Shown here in pieces: positions 1 to 7,856 of a stretch of 47,355 nt of DNA; position 1 is the first letter of the stretch, and every line of letters begins with the position of its first letter. The notes beneath the pieces were generated by a model. It saw only the letters and a program-made list of their open reading frames with translations. It did not search any database and was not told the DNA's origin. The position numbers and the translations under genes are program-made. Source of the stretch: Clostridiaceae bacterium BRH_c20a (GTDB taxonomy: Bacteria; Bacillota; Peptococcia; Peptococcales; BICA1-8); NCBI GenBank assembly GCA_000961765.1, contig LADT01000029.1, positions 1 to 47,355 of the forward strand, in the 5' to 3' direction.

Positions 1-492
1 ACAAAAAGCAGATACGTTCGACTTCTTAGGATTCACTCACTATTGTGGAAAGAGCAAAGCGGGTAAGTTTAGAGTTAAAAGAATCACTAGCAAGAAAAAG
101 ATGAGGTCGAAAGTTGTAAAGATAAAGCAATGGCTGAGAAAAAGTTTAACAAAGCCAATAGTACAACTCATAAAAGAACTAAATGTAAAACTACAAGGGC
201 ACTATAACTACTATGGCATCACAGATAACACTCCAGGAATAAAGAAGTATGCGTATATAGTTAGAAGAGCCCTATTTCGACACATCAATCGAAGGCGACA
301 AGGAAAGCCATGTGATTTCTTGAAATTCGAGAAACTAATAAGTAAATACCCATTGGCTACACCGAGAATTCGTGTAAGTATTTATTAGACATGAAGACGG
401 AGGCGAAAGTTGTTATGAAGAGCCGGATGCCTTAATAGGGCACGTCCGGTTCTGTGAGAAGCGGGTGCAGTGATGCACTCCGTTTACTCGAC
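1..492 (+). ncRNA. Group II intron, 3' part (ORF end plus domains V and VI)
   Basis: The window opens inside a group II intron. After the maturase stop codon, the stretch at about 419-453 has the form of domain V: GAGCCGGATGCC at its 5' side pairs with GGCACGTCCGGTTC at its 3' side. A GC-rich hairpin for domain VI follows, and the intron appears to end in TTTACTCGAC at 492, matching the AY ending of bacterial group II introns. A second intron at 35623-36442 has the same domain V layout and a similar end. The 5' part lies outside the window. The exon begins at about 493, only 59 bases before a transposase start codon. Confidence 0.85.
2..388 (+). CDS. ltrA: Group II intron reverse transcriptase/maturase, C-terminal part
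   Basis: The frame is open from the window edge. Translation gives FDFLGFTHYCGKSKAGKF followed by a basic maturase (domain X) region with GHYNYYGITDN, and ends in the PRIRVSIY tail typical of LtrA-type proteins. The reverse transcriptase fingers and palm are off the edge. In this family the protein binds its own intron RNA, helps it splice and copies it into DNA. No HNH endonuclease domain is visible at the C-terminus, so the protein is of the endonuclease-lacking type or has lost that domain. The visible part is intact. Whether the whole gene is functional cannot be told. Confidence 0.85.
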   Translation, partial: QKADTFDFLGFTHYCGKSKAGKFRVKRITSKKKMRSKVVKIKQWLRKSLTKPIVQLIKELNVKLQGHYNYYGITDNTPGIKKYAYIVRRALFRHINRRRQGKPCDFLKFEKLISKYPLATPRIRVSIY

Positions 493-551
493 CTTGCTTC
501 CCTTCTTTTTCTGTGGAAAATAAAGTAAAAAAGAATGTAGTGGTGATAAGT

Positions 552-1330
552 ATGCCTCGAGGAGCTAGAGAAAAAAGTGAAATTGGAATATACCACATAA
601 TGATAAGAGGTGCCAATAGACAGGAGATTTTCCATGATGACGAAGATAACTTAAGAATTTTAGAAACTCTGAATAAAATTAAGGCGACGTCAGAAATCAA
701 GGTATACGGCTGGTGTCTAATGGGTAATCATGTACATCTGCTTTTAGGTGAAGGGAAGGAAGACCTTTCTGTTACCATGAAACGTATTGGGGTAAGCTAT
801 GTCTGGTACTATAATCGGAAGTATAAAACAACAGGGCATCTCTTTCAGGATGGTTTAAAAGTGAAACGGTAGAATCAGACGAATACCTACTAACAGTAAT
901 AAGATATATCCACCAAAATCCAGTCAAAGCACAAATAGTAAAGCGAGCTGAACAATGGAGATGGAGCAGTTGCCTTGGGTATTATGGTAACAGAGTTTAT
1001 CCGGAGGGATTACTGGATAATGATTTTATATTGAGAATGTTTTCCGAAGATAAGAATACAGCAATAGAGCGATTTAAGCAATTTAATGAACTGGAAAATG
1101 ATGATAGCTGCTTAGACGATTTGGTTAATGAGAGAGCCCGTTTGTCTGACGAAGAGGCAAGGCAGGAAATTTTGAAGCAAATTGGTGAAATTGAAATTCC
1201 CCAAGTAAAAAGTCTCCCAAAGTTAGAAAGGGATGAATTATTACAAAAGATAAAAAGCATAGAGGGAATAACACAAAGACAAGCGGCAAGGATTCTAGGG
1301 GTTTCCCCCAGTCTTATATTTAAAGCCTAG
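552..1330 (+). pseudogene. REP-associated tyrosine transposase (RAYT, Y1_Tnp), frameshifted
   Basis: The protein starts MPRGAREKSEIGIYHIMIRG, the standard N-terminus of RAYT proteins, and carries the metal-binding motif GNHVHLLL (the HUH motif) about 60 residues in. Near position 852 the frame breaks inside LFQD: one base has been lost. The other frame continues with YIHQNPVKA, WRWSS and a C-terminal helix-turn-helix-like segment (ITQRQAARILGVS), ending at 1330. An intact copy would be about 259 residues. These single-strand transposases act on palindromic extragenic hairpins. The start is taken at ATG 552 because MPR is the family start, although the frame is open from 513. The group II intron ends 59 bases upstream. 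Confidence 0.85.
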
Positions 1331-1365
1331 ATTGGAAGCGGTAGAACTGTCCCAGCGCTTCCAAT
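1331..1365. repeat. Perfect hairpin directly after the RAYT stop codon
   Basis: ATTGGAAGCG (1331-1340) is the exact reverse complement of CGCTTCCAAT (1356-1365), with a 15-base loop. It touches the RAYT stop codon and runs into the long repeat that starts at 1359. It may be the hairpin end of the transposon or a terminator; there is no T-run after it, so the transposon end is the better guess. Confidence 0.6.
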
Positions 1366-1575
1366 TGAATATAGAGGGGGGAGGTATAAAGAAACATCCT
1401 TTAAAACTAACCTAAAAGAAATAGCTAGAATACCGGAAGCCTAAAAAACCCAAATAATCCAAATAAAATAACATCATAAAAAAATATTAGTCTGTAATGA
1501 AATTTAAACAACATATTAGATTTTAATAGCTCCTAATATTAAAAAATTATCAAGTTAATATAATTGAAAATTTAA
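1359..1575 (+). repeat. Long direct repeat, left copy (partner at 40145-40359)
   Basis: This 217-base non-coding stretch starts TTCCAATTGAATATA and ends AATTGAAAATTTAA. It is repeated in the same orientation at 40145-40359 with only two 1-base indels and one substitution that I can find, so about 98-99% identity. The left copy abuts a RAYT hairpin on one side and a RAYT element on the other. The two copies lie 38.8 kb apart and bracket the recombinase and defence gene region. Confidence 0.9.
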
Positions 1576-2146
1576 GGGTGTCTGGGGACGGTCCTTTGAC
1601 ACACCATAGGGAAATTTTCAAAGATGACAGGGACCGGGAGAAGCTATTAGGTATCATTAGGGAAAAGAAAAAAGAAGAAGTTTTGACCTGTATGGATATT
1701 GCTTAATGAATAACCATGTTCATTGTAGATACCTGGGAAATACTCTCTCTTTATTTTCCCAGGAGAAAACAAAGCTATTGAATATTTTAAGGAATTTTCC
1801 AATAAGGAGAATGACGATCAATTTATAGATATAAAGGAAGATGATTCTGATGTCTTTATTTTTCAGGAGACGGACAATTCTTGGGAGGTGGAAAAATACT
1901 TAAAGGACAATAACCTGCCAATTACTGATTTAAAAAAAGATTGTAATAAGCATTATCTGCAGGAAGTCATAGTAAATCTACGAAAAAAACTTAACTGTCA
2001 ATTCGAGGAATAGCCGATCTTTTGGGATTGAACCGAGGAATTGTGCAAAGAATGGTATCACAAAAACCTGTTGCCCCAGAGGATGGGGGGCAAAAAAAAT
2101 GAGTATTTATGTCAAGCGTGTCAAAGGGCCGTCCCTATACACACCC
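1576..2146 (+). mobile_element. Small RAYT element with imperfect terminal inverted repeats
   Basis: The left end GGGTGTCTGGGGACGGTCCT (from 1576) and the right end (2116-2146, reverse complement beginning GGGTGTGTATAGGGACGG) form imperfect 30-base inverted repeats. Between them lies a decayed RAYT gene. Elements with GGGTGTC...GACGGTCCTTTGACAC ends next to RAYT genes are common in Clostridia. The insertion lies exactly at the end of the long direct repeat and touches the stop codon of the leftward coiled-coil gene at 2149. Confidence 0.7.
1606..2102 (+). pseudogene. RAYT transposase, heavily decayed
   Basis: Reading across frames gives REIFKDDRDREKLLGIIREK, then MNNHVH (the HUH motif) and, after a large internal deletion, a C-terminal domain with WEVEKYLKDNNLPITDLKK, RGIADLLGLNRGIVQRMV and a TGA at 2100-2102. 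The N-terminus and the segment holding the catalytic tyrosine are missing or scrambled, and stop codons interrupt the frame. It cannot make an active enzyme. It differs clearly from the RAYT at 552-1330, so this is a separate insertion rather than a duplicate. Confidence 0.75.
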
Positions 2147-2148
2147 TT

Positions 2149-2448
2149 TTATTTTATTCTTTTAATAATAATTTCTTCATGTTTAGATACCTCTTCTTCA
2201 ATCCGCTCAAGCTGCTGGGTATGCTGGGCAGATCCGTCAAAAAGAGCAGTGAGCTTTTCACCGTGTACATTTTCAATTTGTAGTACAGTCTTTTCAATGG
2301 AGTCCACCTTATTTTCTAGCGTGTCAATTCTACTATTTACCTGTTTAAACTTTTCTTGCACCTGTATAAACTCTTCTTTCACCTGCTTAAAGCCGTTTTG
2401 CATTTCATTATACATTTTCTCCATTAGGTCATACATCTTATTTTCCAT
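2149..2448 (-). CDS. Small coiled-coil protein, function unknown
   Basis: A 99-residue, highly charged protein almost wholly built of heptads (IDTLENKVDSIEKTVLQIEN and similar), with no membrane segment and no cysteines. Small coiled-coil proteins with this MENKMYDLMEKMYNEMQ-like start are widespread in Clostridia, and no function is established to my knowledge. A GGGAG lies 11 bases before the ATG. The stop codon touches the inverted repeat of the RAYT element at 1576-2146, so the original C-terminus may have been altered by that insertion. Confidence 0.65.
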   Translation of the reverse strand: MENKMYDLMEKMYNEMQNGFKQVKEEFIQVQEKFKQVNSRIDTLENKVDSIEKTVLQIENVHGEKLTALFDGSAQHTQQLERIEEEVSKHEEIIIKRIK

Positions 2449-2660
2449 TCATTTTTAAACTCCCAATTATAAATTCATTGAATATCTATACGTAAAGTTT
2501 TTATTTCTAAATCACTTTAGAATGGGGCAAAGGGTTCTCTTTTATAAACTGAAAATATAATATACGAACTAGCTACATTTTACCAAATAAAAATATTTAT
2601 GTAAGTATATAAATATAAAGATTATAAAAAATGAAATTAATTATGTCCCATCTTAGCCTT

Positions 2661-2711
2661 AGCCTTGCGCAGCTTTGCTGCACATTACAACAATTGTTAC
2701 GATGTAAGGCT
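2661..2711. repeat. Nested hairpin cluster
   Basis: An outer stem AGCCTT/AAGGCT encloses GCAG-CTTTG-CTGC and a second arm ACAT/ATGT around the palindrome AACAATTGTT. It is much more GC-rich than its surroundings. It could be a folded RNA or a RAYT/REP-type target; no adjacent gene explains it. Confidence 0.45.
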
Positions 2712-3057
2712 ATGAATTTCCGATTATCCTTAGTGAATTATACGAAGTACGGATATGGGTTCTGATATATTTCCATTTCCCTGGAAATAGCAGAGAGGGG
2801 AGGGTATTAACTGAGTAAGTAAACAAATTAAATTCACAAAGATTTAATAACACAACTCGTATCATAAATGGCATATGCTCAAAATCACAAAGTTAAAATA
2901 GTTTAAAATGCTGTGATTATTTTATTGAATTATTATTGGGCCCACTTAAATGTTTTTATTTAGAATTTTCATAATTGAATTTTCAGTTGAAACATAAAAA
3001 ATTTAAAACTAAATATAACCAATAAAATGCACCTATGATGTATTAAATTAGCATTTA

Positions 3058-3303
3058 CATAACGGGTACATACAAAGACCTTGGCCACGAAATTCTAAAG
3101 GCTTACAGGGCAAATTAGAGGGGCATAATGCAACTGAACAATTTCAGTTTTTTAAGGTTAAGAAAAAGACAAAAAAATATAAACCCGTGAATTACAAAAA
3201 ATAAATTAAATTTTCGGATAGAAAGTTGAGGAGGGTAGGTTAATAATAAGCAGATATAAACAAGTTATCTTTTAAAATTTTACTAGTTTACATAACATTT
3301 ATT
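3058..3303 (+). repeat. Diverged direct repeat, left copy (partner 40424-40713), with candidate att core
   Basis: The segment shares with 40424-40713 a block around ATTCTAAAGGCTTACAGGGC, then a hairpin, and finally an exact 21-base match at 3283-3303 and 40693-40713 (begins CTAGTTTACATAACA). The hairpin stem is kept with changed bases: AACTGAA/TTCAGTT here against AACTGAGC/GCTCAGTT in the other copy. The spacing inside the two copies differs. The exact 21-mer lies 401 bases from the end of the recombinase operon, so it is a candidate attachment site core. Confidence 0.6.
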
Positions 3304-3333
3304 GTCACAAATTATTTTTTCCTTAAAGTAGAA

Positions 3334-3375
3334 GGGAGAGCCCAGTATTAAAGGGCTCTCCCGTTTATTATTTTT
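3334..3375 (+). terminator. Strong intrinsic terminator
   Basis: GGGAGAGCCC (3334-3343) pairs perfectly with GGGCTCTCCC (3353-3362), followed by GTTTATTATTTTT. No rightward gene lies directly upstream, so it either insulates the island edge or ends transcripts entering from the left. Confidence 0.85.
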
Positions 3376-3381
3376 ACAACC

Positions 3382-3420
3382 GGGGAGTGTTGCAAATGTT
3401 TTCGTAAACTCCCCATTTTT
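3382..3420. terminator. Second terminator-like hairpin
   Basis: GGGGAGT (3382-3388) pairs with ACTCCCC (3408-3414) and is followed by ATTTTTAATT. Seven bases after the first terminator's T-run, it makes a tandem terminator. Confidence 0.65.
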
Positions 3421-3703
3421 AATTATCTACCCTATATATATTTTGCTCATATTATAAATAATATATTTATAATAATCAAAATTATTTTTCTCCATATTTT
3501 CTACTAATAGTTATTAGATACTGAGATCTCCGAGAATTATATTTAAAAATAAGATATTGAAGAAAATACTTCACCCAATATCTCTTAAGAAGACACATAT
3601 TATTTACCTTTATGGTTTCTCTGATGGTAAACATCTTAAAACTTTTTCTTTCGGGAAAGCGTAGCTCAGCATTTAAGGAAGCCAAATCAAACTAATTTAA
3701 TAT

Positions 3704-4552
3704 TTAAAAATGTTTTTTATGAATTTTGTTTAAGCGTTTTGTTCTATTATGAAGGTATATTTTTGTAGTATATAAATATTTATGCCCCATTAATGAAGCA
3801 GTATGTTCAATATCTAATCCTTTATCATCAACATTTGATGCAAAAGAATGTCTTAATATATTACAATTTACTTTTTGGTGAAAATCAATCTTTTGCTGAT
3901 ATTTATCAAGAATTCTTTGAAGTGGTGTATTCCTATTTGTTGAAAATCTTTTTCCAAACTTATTTATAAATAAATATGGGCAGTCATCATTTCTTGTACT
4001 TAAATATTCCTTAATTATGACTGCACATCTTGAAGTAAATACAACATGTCTTTTTTTACAACCTTTACCTTTAAGAATAGAGATTGTATTATCATTAAAA
4101 TCAATATCTTCTATTTTAATGTTTATCAATTCTTGAGGTCGAACTCCAGAGTAGAAAAAAACGTTAAGCATTGCTCTATCTCTTAGATGACCTTTACAAG
4201 CTTCATCCAATATCCAAAAGTCCTCCTCAGTAATAATGAAGTAATCTCTTTGAGGTACTTTAATTTTTGAAATCTCCAATGTTGGATTGGAACTAATAAT
4301 ATTCTTCTTAACACAAAATTTAAAAAAAGTCTTGAGAATAGTTAAACATAATCTTCTTGTATTTTCGTTATTACCTTCTTTCTTTAAATGTGAAAGCCAT
4401 GATATAATGTCAACTTCAGTAATATCTTTTATGTCTTTTGGACAATAATCTAAGAATTTCTTAATATGCCGGGGATAATATTTTAAAGTATCTACACTAT
4501 AAAACTGTGACTTTTCTTTTATAAAATACTCAAAAATTTCTTGTTTATCCAT
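3704..4552 (-). CDS. Tyrosine recombinase D (XerC/D-like), HxxR histidine replaced by Asn
   Basis: A 282-residue phage-integrase-family protein, last gene of a leftward operon of four. It has the N-terminal SAM-like core-binding domain (about 1-95) and a catalytic domain with R138 (SGVRPQEL), a lysine at 161 or 163, R234 (NILRHSFA), H257 (GHKYLYTT) and the tyrosine nucleophile Y266 (KIYLH). The usual HxxR motif reads N231-I-L-R234, so one catalytic histidine is replaced. Other recombinases tolerate some change here, but reduced activity or a structural role is possible. It starts 3 bases after the stop of recombinase C, so translation is probably coupled. Confidence 0.9.
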   Translation of the reverse strand: MDKQEIFEYFIKEKSQFYSVDTLKYYPRHIKKFLDYCPKDIKDITEVDIISWLSHLKKEGNNENTRRLCLTILKTFFKFCVKKNIISSNPTLEISKIKVPQRDYFIITEEDFWILDEACKGHLRDRAMLNVFFYSGVRPQELINIKIEDIDFNDNTISILKGKGCKKRHVVFTSRCAVIIKEYLSTRNDDCPYLFINKFGKRFSTNRNTPLQRILDKYQQKIDFHQKVNCNILRHSFASNVDDKGLDIEHTASLMGHKYLYTTKIYLHNRTKRLNKIHKKHF

Positions 4553-4555
4553 TTT

Positions 4556-5413
4556 TCAACCAACACACCTTCTATATTCATTAATTACTTTTGTTAGATT
4601 TGGCGCTAAATACTCTCTTGTAGTAGAGGTATTTTCGTGAAGTAAAATATCAGCAATTGTCTCTATGCTTACTCCTTTATTATTTAATCTACATGCAAAG
4701 GCATGTCTAAATCGATGTGGACCTAATTTTCCCTTAATACCTATAGACCTAAAAAGTTTTGAAGTAATATAATAAATACCTTCACCACTTAAATTAGACT
4801 TACTATTTTTCCTTGTAAAAACAAAGTCATTTCGATTTTTACCTTCAATTATTTGTTGCAGTAATATTGAACATTCTTCAGAGAAATATATATTTCCTGG
4901 TTTATTTCCTTTACCGATAACCTTGGCGTAACATTCTTTAATATTTAGATCTTTCACTTTTAAATTTCTAATTTCAGTTCTTCTAGCTCCGCTTGTTTCA
5001 AAAAGGAGAATAATAATTCTGTTTCTTATATCCAGCTTTTCAACCTCTATAAGAACTTTAGCAATTTCTTCATCATTTAAGTGTTTAGTAGTCCCTGTGG
5101 GGGTTTTAGGTTTCCAATCTGGATCAACGGGATTTATCTTAATTATATTTTTCCTAACACAGTAATTAAAAAAGTTATTTAACACACCTTTGACAAAGAT
5201 ATATGTAAATGGGCTTTTATTTTGATAGTTATATTTTAGCCATTCAAAAATATCGTCTGATTTTATGACTACAATTTCTTTATCAATGTCCCTGAAAGCT
5301 CTTAATAGGACTTTTTGATATTCTTTAAGTGTATTATCAGACCTTCCTAAAACACTTAACTCATTAGTAAAACGCTTAATAATTTGCATGTTTTCATGAT
5401 TAATATTTTCCAA
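4556..5413 (-). CDS. Tyrosine recombinase C (XerC/D-like)
   Basis: A 285-residue tyrosine recombinase with a full catalytic set: R144 (SGARRTEI), K168 (GKGNK), H233-x-x-R236 (PHRFRHAFA), H259 (LHENTSTT) and Y268 (TREYLA). The start is TTG 5413, chosen because AAAAGGAGTG lies at the right distance upstream. It follows recombinase B by 15 bases and precedes D by 3 bases. The family cuts and rejoins DNA at short core sites through a phosphotyrosine intermediate. The four proteins are clearly different from one another, so this is not a recent tandem duplication. Confidence 0.92.
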   Translation of the reverse strand: MENINHENMQIIKRFTNELSVLGRSDNTLKEYQKVLLRAFRDIDKEIVVIKSDDIFEWLKYNYQNKSPFTYIFVKGVLNNFFNYCVRKNIIKINPVDPDWKPKTPTGTTKHLNDEEIAKVLIEVEKLDIRNRIIILLFETSGARRTEIRNLKVKDLNIKECYAKVIGKGNKPGNIYFSEECSILLQQIIEGKNRNDFVFTRKNSKSNLSGEGIYYITSKLFRSIGIKGKLGPHRFRHAFACRLNNKGVSIETIADILLHENTSTTREYLAPNLTKVINEYRRCVG

Positions 5414-5428
5414 TAGAGTGCACTCCTT

Positions 5429-6268
5429 TTAGCGATGATACTGATCATAAAGATTTCTTAAAGATTCAGTAGTTCTAATACAATACAGTTTTGTGCTTTC
5501 CTCACTTTCATGTCCCAACAAATACATGATATAACCTATGTCTGCACCTTTTTCATCTAGCTTAGTTGCAAAGTAGTTTCTAAAAGAATGTGGAGAGATG
5601 GAAACACTTAGTTTTGCTTCAAAAGCAGCATCTTTTACTATTTTCCATACACCTTGCCTTGTGAATTGTTTATTATGTCTAGTTGTAAATAAATACTTAC
5701 TATCTCTTTTTCTATGATTCAAATATAAAATTAATCTTTCTTTACATTCTTTTGTAATAAATACAAATCTTTCAATTTCATCTTTACATATTTCCAGTTT
5801 TATGTTTCTTTTTTTAAAATTAATGTTATTTATTTCTATATTTATTAACTCAGTAACTCTAACTCCTGTGCAAAGAAATACTTCTAGCATGGCTCTATCA
5901 CGCAAATTATTTTTCATAGATTCTTTTAACATAAAAATATCTTTTCCAGATAATAAGTAAGGTTCTTTACGCTCATCTTTTTCTAGGAAATCTACAGCAA
6001 TCATAGGATTAATTTTTAATATCTCTTCTTCAATACAGTAATTAAAAAAGGAAGCCATTGCCGATTTAATCAAATTAATTGAATTTAAAGATAAATCTGT
6101 TGTTAGCAAGTATAAAAACCATTTCCTAATATATTCATAACTTATTTCCTCAAAACTTAGGTTTTTATGTTCATTATAGAATTTCAATAAGTATGGTAAG
6201 TATGTTTTTTTTGTATTGTCACTATAAGAATTACTATCTTCAAAAAAGCTATAAATAGTAGTTAAAAT
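5429..6268 (-). CDS. Tyrosine recombinase B, probable ATT start
   Basis: The longest conventional frame begins at TTG 6187, but the 27 codons before it are in frame and read SDNTKKTYLPYLLKFYNEH, which completes the core-binding domain. The first codon after the upstream in-frame stop is ATT at 6268, six bases after GGGGTG, which overlaps the stop of recombinase A. From there the protein is 279 residues, exactly the length of A, and R137, H227-x-x-R230, H253 and Y262 fall at the same positions as or near those of A. The residue after R230 is Asn (FRNYFAT) instead of the usual His. An ATT start with coupled translation is the best reading; otherwise the gene has lost its start. Confidence 0.85.
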   Translation of the reverse strand: MLTTIYSFFEDSNSYSDNTKKTYLPYLLKFYNEHKNLSFEEISYEYIRKWFLYLLTTDLSLNSINLIKSAMASFFNYCIEEEILKINPMIAVDFLEKDERKEPYLLSGKDIFMLKESMKNNLRDRAMLEVFLCTGVRVTELINIEINNINFKKRNIKLEICKDEIERFVFITKECKERLILYLNHRKRDSKYLFTTRHNKQFTRQGVWKIVKDAAFEAKLSVSISPHSFRNYFATKLDEKGADIGYIMYLLGHESEESTKLYCIRTTESLRNLYDQYHR

Positions 6269-6273
6269 TTAAA

Positions 6274-7113
6274 TCACCCCATCAACTGGTCGTATTTATA
6301 AAGCATTTCATCAGTTGGTAGCTTTGTATAAATTTTAGTTGTTTTAATATACTTATGACCCAATAAGTCTGCAACAACTTTAATATTATTGCTTCTTATT
6401 AACAAGTTCATTGCGAAAGTATGACGAAGACGGTGGACACCATAATTATTTTCACACCCAACTTTTTTGAGTAATTCAGAAACAAAATTATAAATAGAAC
6501 GATCAGATAATCTTTTATCATCATTATTTAAAAATAGAGGTTCATCTTCATTTTTATTACCTAAATACTTTTCAAGAAAAATAGCTGTTTTGGGGGTAAA
6601 AAAAACAGATCTTTCTTTATTCCCTTTACAACGGACTTTTATTGTTCTATTTTTCAAGTCAACATCCTTACAATTAATTCTTACTACCTCAGCCCGTCTT
6701 AATCCAGTGTCATCTATCAATGTCATTGCTACTCTTTCTCTAATAGGTTGTTTTTCAACTAATTCTCTAAATTGTGCATGTTGACCATTTTCCAGATATT
6801 TTGGAAGAGTTTGCTTCTTTTTTTTTCGCCAGCGAATTTTTAAAGGTATTTTATTGATTAATTTATTAATCAGACAGTACTTAAAAAAACTTTTTAAAAC
6901 TGAGTAACAATGATTATATGTATTTGGATTCTTTTTTGCATAATTTTCATCTAACCATTTTTTTATATCATCACATGATAAAGATTCTATTGGTTTTTCA
7001 ATATCATTACAAAGCCTTCGCAAAATTGAATTGTAGCATTTAATAGTTAATTTTGATTTTCGTAACTTTATTTTATACTCCAGAAAAGCTTCTAATATTT
7101 GAATATTATCCAT
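6274..7113 (-). CDS. Tyrosine recombinase A (XerC/D-like), first gene of the recombinase operon
   Basis: A 279-residue recombinase with all catalytic residues: R139 (TGLRRAEV), K163 (CKGNKERS), H227-x-x-R230 (VHRLRHTFA), H253 (GHKYIKTT) and Y262 (KIYTK). A strong AAAAGGAGGAATTCC precedes ATG 7113. Genes B, C and D follow with gaps of 5, 15 and 3 bases, so all four are very probably one transcript. Known multi-recombinase elements such as Tn554 (tnpA, tnpB plus tnpC) and the RIT elements (three recombinases) have two or three, of larger size. This operon has four similar-sized members and a decayed fifth just upstream. Confidence 0.93.
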   Translation of the reverse strand: MDNIQILEAFLEYKIKLRKSKLTIKCYNSILRRLCNDIEKPIESLSCDDIKKWLDENYAKKNPNTYNHCYSVLKSFFKYCLINKLINKIPLKIRWRKKKKQTLPKYLENGQHAQFRELVEKQPIRERVAMTLIDDTGLRRAEVVRINCKDVDLKNRTIKVRCKGNKERSVFFTPKTAIFLEKYLGNKNEDEPLFLNNDDKRLSDRSIYNFVSELLKKVGCENNYGVHRLRHTFAMNLLIRSNNIKVVADLLGHKYIKTTKIYTKLPTDEMLYKYDQLMG

Positions 7114-7144
7114 GGAATTCCTCCTTTTAGGTTTTTTTCTATTT

Positions 7145-7505
7145 TCATCGTTGGTGTATAAATTGTATCGGACTATTAGAAGTAATACCTACCTTTTTGA
7201 AATATTTTTTTAAAAGCAAATTAAGTTGTCTAGTCGTGTACACTTTATTTTGATTGGTAATAAAAAGGTGAGGGAAGTTATCATTTCTGGTGTCCAAATA
7301 TTTAAAAATAAATGTTTACATTCATTTTTAAATATGACATGTCGTTCAAAATAATGCTTTTTATTATTAATAAAAATAGTGTTATCTTTCCAGTTAATAT
7401 TATCTAACTTAAGGAAACTCATTAATGGATACTGATAGTTTTTTATAGTCTGTTGAGTACATTTCGATGAAATATCATTTAAATAATTTGTTAACTCATG
7501 ATTTT
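7145..7505 (-). pseudogene. Fifth tyrosine recombinase, decayed fragment
   Basis: Reading across frames gives LDNINWKDNTIFINNKKHYF, RHVIFKNECKHLF, then in another frame HLFITNQNKVYTTRQL and LLKKYFKKVGITSNSPIQF. These match the middle of the catalytic domain of the intact neighbours, for example the PYLFINKFGKRF and KLGPHRF regions. The catalytic arginine region, the HxxR box and the tyrosine are absent or stop-interrupted. It shows that the array once had at least five members or has been replaced piecemeal. Confidence 0.7.
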
Positions 7506-7856
7506 TTCAGAATCATTATCACTTTAATATAATTTTTCCTATCTTCTTCAAGTAAATCTATAATTATTCATGTTTTAATAAAAATTTTTAATTTTTTTTT
7601 ATTAGTTTTAATGTTCAAATTATATAGTTAGCACAAACTAAATACATATATTGTTTACATTTACTTTGATGAATTTGATTTAAAAAATTATTTATTAACC
7701 CTATTAAAATAAAGCATTATTATCAATTTCTTAGAAGGAAATAAGAAATATAATGTGAATGTCAATGAATTTCTTTACCACTTGACATTCAAAAAGAAAA
7801 CAGATTAATTATTTAGTAAATTTATGTATAGTGATTTTAAATTATAGGGGGGAACT
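7506..7856. other. AT-rich intergenic region between divergent recombinases and AlbA_2 gene
   Basis: About 350 bases, very AT-rich with long A and T runs. I see no gene, strong hairpin or repeat. It should hold the promoters for the rightward AlbA_2 gene and possibly for the recombinase operon. Confidence 0.5.

Larger units (their letters stand above)
2449..3703. other. Gene-free stretch between the coiled-coil gene and the recombinase operon
   Basis: No convincing gene is present. It holds the nested hairpins at 2661-2711, the diverged repeat at 3058-3303 and two terminators at 3334-3420. A 67-codon leftward frame at 3482-3685 has no ribosome binding site or recognisable domain and is not called. 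Confidence 0.7.

Noticed and set aside
3482-3685. 67-codon leftward frame ending near the recombinase operon
   Set aside because: No ribosome binding site and no recognisable domain; the AT-rich region gives many frames of this size.
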